A stretch of 19,336 bases of DNA from CAZZKF01 sp964654995 (GTDB lineage: Bacteria > Pseudomonadota > Alphaproteobacteria > CAZZKF01): positions 1 through 19,336 of the forward strand of contig CAZZKF010000048.1 of the NCBI GenBank assembly GCA_964654995.1. Direction: 5' to 3'. The translations under genes and the position numbers were made by a program. Shown here piece by piece: positions 15,029-19,336 of this stretch. How positions within the stretch are numbered: position 1 is the first letter of the stretch; each line of letters opens with the position of its first letter. The notes beneath the pieces are model-generated. The model had not been told where the DNA came from, did no database searches, and saw only the letters and a program-made list of their open reading frames with translations.

Positions 15029-16474
15029 CTAGGTCCCGGCGGTGGCGACGGCCGGCGCCCCGCGCGCCGCCGGACGCGCCCCGCGCGCCGTCATCACCAG
15101 ATTGTAGGCGAGGATCACCATGCCGACGACATAAAGCACGCCGCCGCCGGCCCGGATCAGGTAGAAGGGGTGCATGGCCTCGACCGTCTCGATGAACGAA
15201 TAGGTGAGAAACCCGGTGGCATCATAGGCCCGCCACATCAGCCCCTGCATGATGCCCGAAACCCACATCGCCGTGACGTAAAGAACGATGCCGATGGTCG
15301 CCAGCCAGAAATGCCAGCGCACCAGCGCCATCGAATAGAGCGAGTCGCGGTTCCACAGCCTCGGGGCCAGGTAATAGAGCGCCCCGAAGGTGATGAACCC
15401 GACCCAGCCCAAGGCGCCGGAGTGCACGTGACCGATGGTCCAGTCGGTGTAATGCGAGAGCGCGTTCACCGCCTTGATCGACATCACCGGGCCTTCGAAG
15501 GTGCTCATGCCGTAGAACGCCAGCGAGGTCACCATGAACCACAGAATGGGATCGTTGCGCAGCCGATCCCAGGCCCCCGAGAGCGTCATCACGCCATTGA
15601 TCATGCCGCCCCAGGACGGCATCCACAGCATGATCGAAAAGGTCATGCCCAGGGTCTGGGCCCAGTCCGGCAGCGCGGTGTAGAGCAGGTGATGCGGCCC
15701 GGCCCAGATATAGAGGAAAATCAGCGCCCAGAAATGCACCACCGAGAGGCGATAGCTGTAGACCGGGCGGCGCGCCTGCTTGGGCACGAAGTAGTACATC
15801 ATGCCGAGGAAGCCGGCGGTGAGGAAAAAGCCCACCGCATTATGCCCGTACCACCACTGGGTGAGCGCGTCCTGCACGCCGGCGAACAGGCTGTAGCTCT
15901 TGGCGCCGAGCCAGGACACCGGCACCGCCAGATTGTTGAAGATATGGAGGACCGCAATGGTGATGATGAACGACAGGTAGAACCAGTTGGAGACGTAGAT
16001 GTGGGGCTCCCGCCGGCGCTGCAGGGTGGTGATGAAGACCAGGAAATAGACCACCCAGACGATGGTCAGCCAGAGGTCCGCATACCATTCCGGCTCGGCA
16101 TATTCGCGCGACTGGGTGATGCCCATGACATAGCCGGCGGCGGCCATGACGATGAACGCCTGATAGCCCCAGAACACGAACCAGGCGGCCCGGTTGCTCG
16201 ACAGCGCGGTCCGGCAGGTGCGCTGCAGCGAATAAAGGCTGGTGGCAATCAGCGCATTGCCGCCGAAGGCGAAAATCACGGCCGAGGTGTGCACCGGCCG
16301 GACGCGGCCGAAGCTGGTCCATGGCAGGTCGAAATTGAGCTCCGGAAAGGCCAGCTGCAGGGCGATCAGAAGCCCCACCAGAAATCCCACCAGCCCCCAG
16401 AAGACCGTGGCGATCACGCCGGCCCGGATAACGGCGTCATCATAGGCCGGCCGGGCCTCAATCGTCGATGTCAT
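15029..16474 (-). CDS. ccoN: CcoN/FixN, catalytic subunit I of cbb3-type cytochrome c oxidase
   Basis: Heme-copper oxidase subunit with about 12 membrane helices that reduces O2 to water with high affinity and pumps protons. In the 481-residue numbering, His62 (RPVHTSAVIF) is the low-spin heme ligand on helix II. His211 (WWYGHNAVGFFL) and His261/His262 (AGPHHLLYT) bind CuB, and His349/His351 (TIGHVHSGALGW) bind the hemes. Tyr255 (FLYIWAGPHH), 44 residues after His211, is where cbb3 oxidases place the tyrosine cross-linked to a CuB histidine. Start: ATG 16474 has GAGGGGG upstream; an ATG at 16504 would add ten residues but lacks a good site. First gene of ccoNOQPGHIS; the promoter and a redox-regulator-like repeat lie upstream. 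Confidence 0.97.
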   Translation of the reverse strand: MTSTIEARPAYDDAVIRAGVIATVFWGLVGFLVGLLIALQLAFPELNFDLPWTSFGRVRPVHTSAVIFAFGGNALIATSLYSLQRTCRTALSSNRAAWFVFWGYQAFIVMAAAGYVMGITQSREYAEPEWYADLWLTIVWVVYFLVFITTLQRRREPHIYVSNWFYLSFIITIAVLHIFNNLAVPVSWLGAKSYSLFAGVQDALTQWWYGHNAVGFFLTAGFLGMMYYFVPKQARRPVYSYRLSVVHFWALIFLYIWAGPHHLLYTALPDWAQTLGMTFSIMLWMPSWGGMINGVMTLSGAWDRLRNDPILWFMVTSLAFYGMSTFEGPVMSIKAVNALSHYTDWTIGHVHSGALGWVGFITFGALYYLAPRLWNRDSLYSMALVRWHFWLATIGIVLYVTAMWVSGIMQGLMWRAYDATGFLTYSFIETVEAMHPFYLIRAGGGVLYVVGMVILAYNLVMTARGARPAARGAPAVATAGT

Positions 16475-16530
16475 TTCGCCCCCTCGCGGAAAGATCGCCG
16501 ACACGCCACCAAAATGGCAAATCGGCCCGG

Positions 16531-16559
16531 ATTATAACCGTTCCAGAATGCCGTTCACT
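16531..16559 (-). promoter_or_regulatory. Candidate promoter of the ccoNOQPGHIS operon
   Basis: Minus strand: a perfect TATAAT at 16531-16536. The -35 window holds only AGTGAA (16554-16559, spacer 17) or GTGAAC (spacer 16), both poor matches to TTGACA. Predicted start is near 16524, with a leader of about 50 bases. A strong -10 with a poor -35 and a dyad directly upstream is the usual look of an activator-dependent promoter. Confidence 0.55.
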
Positions 16560-16575
16560 GCGTCACAGCGACGCA
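16559..16575. promoter_or_regulatory. GCGNC-N5-GNCGC inverted repeat, possible RegA/PrrA/RegR-type site
   Basis: TGCGTC (16559-16564) and GACGCA (16570-16575) are perfect 6-base arms around a 5-base spacer. Half-sites GCGNC and GNCGC with a short variable spacer are the described pattern for RegA/PrrA/ActR/RegR redox response regulators, which control cbb3 oxidase genes in several alphaproteobacteria. The centre lies at about -43 from the predicted ccoN transcription start, next to the poor -35. Confidence 0.5.
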
Positions 16576-16579
16576 ACCG

Positions 16580-16603
16580 CGTGCCACTTTAGCACACGGC
16601 ACG
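16580..16603. repeat. Second inverted repeat upstream of ccoN
   Basis: CGTGCC (16580-16585) and GGCACG (16598-16603), 6-base perfect arms with a 12-base spacer, lie just upstream of the 16559-16575 dyad (centre about -68). It could be a second regulator site for the cco promoter, but arms this short may occur by chance in DNA of this composition. Confidence 0.3.
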
Positions 16604-16658
16604 GTATGATTCGCAAGCAGGGGTTTTACACTTTCGCAACGTTTTTTTCGGGCCGCGA

Positions 16659-17186
16659 TCAGTCCTCGCCGCGGATCAGCGGGCCGCCGTGGACATGCGG
16701 CGGCAAATCCGCTGCCGGCCCGCCGGGCGCCACCGGACGCTCGGCAAAGCGCCCCAGGCAGCGCAGACGGTCGTACATGATGATGGCGCCGGCGGTGGCG
16801 ACATTGAGGCAGAAGCCGGTGGGAATCCGGATCAGGTGGTCGCAGCGCGCCAGCAGCGTGTCCGAGAGCCGGCCGCGCTCGGGACCCAGCACATAGGCAG
16901 CGCGCAGCGGATGGCGAAAGCTCGGCAGGTCGACGGCCTCATCGAGGAGCTCGACGCCGACCAGCGCACAGCCCTTGGGCAGCGTCAGATCGGCGGGCGT
17001 ATCGAAATGATAGAGCGGCAGATGTGCGGGCGCCCGGCTGGTATCCGACCTGGCCTCGCGGACCGAATAATGGGCATCGATGGTGAACACGAAGCTGGCC
17101 CCGAATCCATGGGCGGTGCGAAACAGATTGCCGAGGTTCATCGGCTTGCTGACCCGCTCGATTCCGATCCCGAAAAATCCGCGCAT
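16659..17186 (-). CDS. SpoU/TrmH-family RNA 2'-O-methyltransferase
   Basis: A 175-residue SPOUT methyltransferase that uses S-adenosylmethionine to methylate a ribose in RNA. The three family motifs are visible: motif 1 NLGNLFRTAHGFGA (about 17-30), motif 2 YVLGPERGRLSD (about 95-106) and motif 3 IPTGFCLNVATAGAIIMYDR (about 117-136), which forms the knot and SAM pocket. There is no N-terminal RNA-binding extension, so it is a minimal member. Target (tRNA or rRNA) is not deducible. Start ATG 17186 has GGAGG 5 bases upstream. The open frame continues far upstream, across the tRNA on the opposite strand, but that part is not coding. It is divergent from tRNA-Arg. Confidence 0.9.
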   Translation of the reverse strand: MRGFFGIGIERVSKPMNLGNLFRTAHGFGASFVFTIDAHYSVREARSDTSRAPAHLPLYHFDTPADLTLPKGCALVGVELLDEAVDLPSFRHPLRAAYVLGPERGRLSDTLLARCDHLIRIPTGFCLNVATAGAIIMYDRLRCLGRFAERPVAPGGPAADLPPHVHGGPLIRGED

Positions 17187-17406
17187 GGCGCCTCCGTCTG
17201 TCCGGGCCCAGGCCGGCCTTTGACCGCCGGCGATACAGCCGCAGAGACCGGCCGGGCTGCGTTGCGGTCCTACTTTGGCGGCTTTGCCTGCGGCTTGTCC
17301 AGAACCGGCGGGCCGGCGCACCGGTCTGCCTGCCACCCGGCGCCGATAGCGGCCCGACAGGCGCTTGCCAAACGCTGTCGATTTGGCTAGGGTCCGCGCG
17401 CCGGTC

Positions 17407-17415
17407 TGGTATGAT
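17407..17415 (+). promoter_or_regulatory. Candidate extended -10 promoter for tRNA-Arg
   Basis: TGGTATGAT (TG-N-TATGAT) ends 37 bases before the tRNA. No good -35 lies at the proper distance; TTGGCT at 17383-17388 is 21 bases away, too far. Transcription would start near 17422. The short leader includes CGGCGA-TC-TCGCCG (17420-17433), which may fold. Confidence 0.4.
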
Positions 17416-17452
17416 GTTGCGGCGATCTCGCCGGACCCGAAACCGCCGGCTT

Positions 17453-17529
17453 GCGCCCGTAGCTCAGCTGGATAGAGCACCAGACTACGAATCTGGGGGT
17501 CGGGAGTTCGAATCTTCCCGGGCGCGCCA
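17453..17529 (+). tRNA. tRNA-Arg (anticodon ACG)
   Basis: A full cloverleaf can be drawn. The acceptor stem GCGCCCG (17453-17459) pairs with CGGGCGC (17519-17525). The D arm GCTC/GAGC is at 17462-17478. The anticodon stem CCAGA/TCTGG (17480-17484, 17492-17496) carries loop CTACGAA with anticodon ACG at 17487-17489. The T arm GGGAG/CTTCC has loop TTCGAAT. The discriminator is G at 17526 and CCA is encoded (17527-17529). The A34 would be deaminated to inosine by TadA to read CGU, CGC and CGA. Confidence 0.97.
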
Positions 17530-17585
17530 TTTTCCCCCACGATCATATACGATGCGCTGGCGGCGCTGTTGGAAGAGGCGTTCAT

Positions 17586-18014
17586 ATGGAGGAACCCTGG
17601 CCCGAAGGCACTGGCGTAGTACAGATACGCATTGCCCGATCAACCGGAAATCTGGAGGCCATCGTGCATTTCTACCGCGATGTCGTCGGGCTTCCCCTGG
17701 TCGGCCGGTTTTCCGATCATGCGGGCTATGATGGCGCCATGTTCGGCCTGCCCGGGCGAGATGTGCATCTGGAGGTCACACAACGTCAGGGAGATGACTT
17801 TCTGCCCAGGCCAACGGCCGAAGATCTTCTGGTTCTCTACCTGCCCGATGCAGATGCCTGTCGGTGCTGGTGTGAGCGGCTGCGCCGGCATGGCCACAGC
17901 CCGGTCGCACCGGAGAATCCCTATTGGGCCGACAAGGCGACCATGTTCGAAGACCCGGATGGATGGCGCATCGTGTTCTGCAACACCGCAGGATTAAAGT
18001 CGCTGCCGTCGTGA
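17586..18014 (+). CDS. VOC-family (glyoxalase/bleomycin-resistance fold) protein
   Basis: A 142-residue single VOC domain built from two beta-alpha-beta-beta-beta units. Visible family features are NLEAIVHFYRDVVGLPLVGRF (first helix and strand, about 22-42), DVHLEVT (about 59-65), the second unit beginning near LLVLYLPDAD (about 81-90), and FEDPDGWRIVFCN (about 121-133). VOC proteins include metal-dependent lyases, dioxygenases and resistance proteins. The usual first-strand histidine ligand is replaced (QIRIARS) and the final D-P-D-G segment lacks the usual glutamate ligand, so a metal-binding or non-enzymatic role cannot be assigned. Start ATG 17586 has GGAAGAGG upstream. It starts 57 bases after tRNA-Arg in the same direction, with no visible terminator between, and is convergent with the PEP-CTERM gene. 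Confidence 0.85.
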   Translation: MEEPWPEGTGVVQIRIARSTGNLEAIVHFYRDVVGLPLVGRFSDHAGYDGAMFGLPGRDVHLEVTQRQGDDFLPRPTAEDLLVLYLPDADACRCWCERLRRHGHSPVAPENPYWADKATMFEDPDGWRIVFCNTAGLKSLPS

Positions 18015-18096
18015 GGCTGAAAAGCCGGTCGCCGGTGCGTCGGAAATCACGTCTTCCTGGCCGCCTCGAAGTTAATCGGGGTTACAACCGATCAGG

Positions 18097-18945
18097 TCAG
18101 CCGCGGTGGCTCAAGCTGCGGCGGCGCCGGATCCAGCCGAAGCCCAGGAGCCCGGCGGAGAACAGCGCCAGGCTCGCCGGCTCGGGAATCTCGGGCACGA
18201 AACCACCGTCGTCGATCCGCACATCGGCGGCCAGCGTCGTCGCCTGACCGCTGTTGTCCAGGTCGACCGGGTTCAAGCCACCAATCGCACCGAATGAATT
18301 ATGGGTCGGATCGTTCAGGTCCGTCGAGACGAGCCCGAAGGTGAGGTTCCCGAAGGGCGTGACGGCAAACGGCGGGCTGGCCGGAATCGAGGACACGACA
18401 ACCGGCAGATAACCGTAAAGCGCCGGCGGCGTGTCGCCGGCCAGGAGATCGGCCCCGCAGGGGAAACATTCGGCGCTGGCAAACAGGCCGCCACCGTTGT
18501 TGATGAAGGTGGCGATGTCGCCGGCGCGCGCGATCAACGCATCAAGCTCGGCCCTGGTGAGCAGACCGCCGAACGACGAGGCGATGGCGATTGCCGTGTA
18601 GCTGGAAAAGTCGATACCGGGAAGCGCCGCCGCATTGGCAACATCGAACTGAACGCCCTCGGTCAGCCCGATGGCGTTCAGACCGGCGACGATTCCGTCC
18701 CGGTGACCGCCCGGGATGCCGCCGATGTCGGCGGGTCGCGCCTGAACCCAGAGGAATTTCTCCGACCCCGAAAACGTCGTGCCGCCGGTGACATAATCAA
18801 GCCCGGCGGTCAGAAGATTCTTGGCGCCTGTACTGTCCAGGGCGTGGAAATCAGGATCGTGCCCGGTCAAAAAGATCGGCCCGGCCGAAGCCGTCCCCGC
18901 CACCGCCAGCATCCCGGCCAGCACAAGCAGCCCTTTGCGCAACAT
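18097..18945 (-). CDS. Secreted PEP-CTERM sorting-domain protein, function unknown
   Basis: A 282-residue exported protein. The N-terminal signal peptide is MLRKGLLVLAGMLAVAGTASA (cleavage after ASA). The C-terminal sorting signal has the classic three parts: Pro-Glu-Pro at 254-256, a hydrophobic helix (ASLALFSAGLLGFGWI) and an arginine cluster (RRRR), followed by a short tail. Such tails are processed by an exosortase (EpsH/XrtA family) in exopolysaccharide-producing bacteria; none is in this window. The body begins FLTGHDPDFHALD and contains IAIASSFGGLLTR and FINNGGGLFASAEC, which I recall from other PEP-CTERM proteins; the pattern hints at a ThuA/glutamine-amidotransferase-like fold, as inference only. 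Start ATG 18945 has GGGAGGGAAG upstream. A short ATCGG/CCGAT hairpin (18075-18092) follows the stop. A sigma-54 promoter lies upstream. Confidence 0.88.
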   Translation of the reverse strand: MLRKGLLVLAGMLAVAGTASAGPIFLTGHDPDFHALDSTGAKNLLTAGLDYVTGGTTFSGSEKFLWVQARPADIGGIPGGHRDGIVAGLNAIGLTEGVQFDVANAAALPGIDFSSYTAIAIASSFGGLLTRAELDALIARAGDIATFINNGGGLFASAECFPCGADLLAGDTPPALYGYLPVVVSSIPASPPFAVTPFGNLTFGLVSTDLNDPTHNSFGAIGGLNPVDLDNSGQATTLAADVRIDDGGFVPEIPEPASLALFSAGLLGFGWIRRRRSLSHRG

Positions 18946-18992
18946 GATAGCTTCCCTCCCGAATTTCCCTCTGGATTGCAAATAATTATGAA

Positions 18993-19008
18993 TGCAAGAA
19001 CCGTACCA
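18993..19008 (-). promoter_or_regulatory. Sigma-54 (RpoN) promoter of the PEP-CTERM gene
   Basis: Minus strand TGGTACGGTTCTTGCA matches the sigma-54 consensus TGGYACG-N4-TTGCW: the invariant GG (19006-19007) and GC (18994-18995) are exactly 10 bases apart. Predicted transcription start is near 18982, leaving a leader of about 37 bases with the ribosome-binding site at 18950-18960. The -12 element also forms one arm of a TTGCA-N12-TGCAA inverted repeat (18976-18997). Confidence 0.72.
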
Positions 19009-19083
19009 CGGCATGAGAACGCCCGTGATTACAGCGCCTTGGCAACCGCCCGCAGGCGCGGCGATGAGTTCTGGAAGCGGAAC

Positions 19084-19100
19084 TGTAAGGAATCCCGACA
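19084..19100. promoter_or_regulatory. Upstream dyad A, possible activator site (centre about -110)
   Basis: TGTAAGGAATCCCGACA is an imperfect palindrome of the form TGT-NN-GGA-N-TCC-NN-ACA: six of eight base pairs are symmetric. It is preceded by AAC, shared with copy B. The distance from the sigma-54 start is typical for enhancer-binding proteins. Confidence 0.55.
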
Positions 19101-19217
19101 GGTTGCCGGGCATTTGCGCCGCCGAATCCTCGCCGTGAGCACCGAAATCACCGCGGTGGCCATGGTTAGCGCTGCAGAGTCAATGCGTTAGCCAAACGGT
19201 TCCGGATCCGTGAAAAC

Positions 19218-19234
19218 TGTAAAGATTCTCGACA
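19218..19234. promoter_or_regulatory. Upstream dyad B, possible activator site (centre about -244)
   Basis: TGTAAAGATTCTCGACA repeats dyad A (19084-19100) in the same orientation. With the preceding AAC the shared stretch is 17 of 20 bases. Where A has a G-C pair in the dyad (positions 6 and 12), B has A-T, so symmetry is kept. Both copies have the same asymmetric positions (4/14 and 5/13). Confidence 0.55.
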
Positions 19235-19336
19235 CTCCGGGTCGATGACCGGTCCCTCGACACACCGGAGCGAGGCTTGGCAAGCGCCGCAAGACGGCTT
19301 CGACACCCTGGCCCCGGGGCGACCCGGCAACCGGCG

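Larger units (their letters stand above)
18946..19336. other. Control region upstream of the PEP-CTERM gene; no gene seen
   Basis: About 390 bases to the window edge with no supported coding frame. It contains the sigma-54 promoter (18993-19008), dyads A and B (19084-19100, 19218-19234) and three TCGACAC copies (19229-19235, 19257-19263, 19300-19306). The minus-strand frame from 19113 that would extend the PEP-CTERM protein upstream is rejected because the signal peptide and ribosome-binding site fix the start at 18945. Confidence 0.6.

Noticed and set aside
9349..16537. Very long open frames on the plus strand (9349-11343, 11514-13196, 13247-14149, 14225-16537) opposite the cbb3 operon
   Set aside because: They are antisense to genes whose catalytic residues are all conserved. 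Their translations are rich in Arg, Gly, His, Pro and Gln with no recognisable domains, as expected when GC-rich codons are read on the opposite strand.
16564..16592. Possible sigma-54 promoter upstream of ccoN (minus strand TGGCACG-CGG-TTGCG)
   Set aside because: The GG to GC spacing is 9 bases, not the strictly required 10, and the final base is G rather than A or T. A perfect TATAAT nearby explains the promoter better.
17187..17585. N-terminal extension of the TrmH-family protein across the tRNA (translation includes GKIRTPDPQIRSLVLYPAE)
   Set aside because: That peptide is the antisense reading of tRNA-Arg, a well-known annotation artefact. A GGAGG site and the family N-terminus place the start at 17186.
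17411..17731. Plus-strand frame containing PVAQLDRAPDYESGGREFE
   Set aside because: This is the forward reading of the tRNA-Arg gene, another common false protein.
18301..19191. Plus-strand 296-residue open frame opposite the PEP-CTERM gene and its control region
   Set aside because: Antisense to a protein with clear signal peptide and sorting tail; it also crosses the sigma-54 promoter and both dyads.
1..19336. Search for CRISPR arrays, insertion sequences, integrases, toxin-antitoxin pairs or phage defence genes
   Set aside because: No regularly spaced repeats, transposase or integrase motifs, or defence-type small operons were seen; the region looks like ordinary chromosome in gene content.

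Overview
The window is GC-rich, densely packed and reads like chromosomal DNA of an alphaproteobacterium. Pointers are a DUF2125 protein, a full ccoNOQPGHIS (fixNOQPGHIS) cluster with a short CcoQ, a class II (B12-dependent) ribonucleotide reductase, and codon use rich in G/C third positions. Genus cannot be read from the sequence. No insertion sequence, integrase, phage gene or CRISPR array was seen.

Layout: (1) 1-2930, plus strand: the 3' part of a class II ribonucleotide reductase gene, cut by the window edge, then a DUF2125 protein. (2) 2934-6708, minus strand: lutA-lutB-lutC (L-lactate oxidation iron-sulfur enzyme) with 4-base stop/start overlaps, followed by a MipA/OmpV outer-membrane protein that may be the last gene of the same transcript. 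(3) 6767-8809, minus strand: a small three-helix membrane protein with its own promoter, leader hairpin and terminator, and a periplasmic M19 membrane dipeptidase with a strong-looking promoter about 240 bases upstream. (4) 8840-16474, minus strand: the complete cbb3-type cytochrome oxidase operon, ccoN-O-Q-P (structural subunits) then ccoG-H-I-S (copper delivery and assembly). The small genes ccoQ (14086-14259) and ccoS (8840-9010) are included. Upstream of ccoN lie a perfect TATAAT box and, centred near -43, an inverted repeat of the GCGNC-N5-GNCGC type known from RegA/PrrA/RegR redox regulators. No FNR box was seen. (5) 16659-18014: a SpoU/TrmH-family RNA methyltransferase (minus), a tRNA-Arg(ACG) and a VOC/glyoxalase-fold protein (plus). 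(6) 18097-19336, minus strand: a secreted PEP-CTERM protein and a long upstream control region.

The physiology that fits is an aerobic or microaerobic respirer: lactate oxidised by LutABC feeds electrons towards a high-affinity cbb3 terminal oxidase, and a B12-dependent reductase makes deoxynucleotides independently of oxygen.

The most interesting signal is non-coding. The PEP-CTERM gene is preceded by a near-perfect sigma-54 promoter (TGGTACG-N4-TTGCA, 18993-19008). Two copies of a 17-base dyad (TGT-NN-RGA-N-TCY-NN-ACA) lie at about -110 and -244. The copies differ by a paired, symmetry-preserving change, as expected for binding sites of a dimeric sigma-54 activator such as the PrsR type linked to PEP-CTERM systems. 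No exosortase, rpoN or prsK/prsR gene is in the window, so this system would have to act from elsewhere in the genome.
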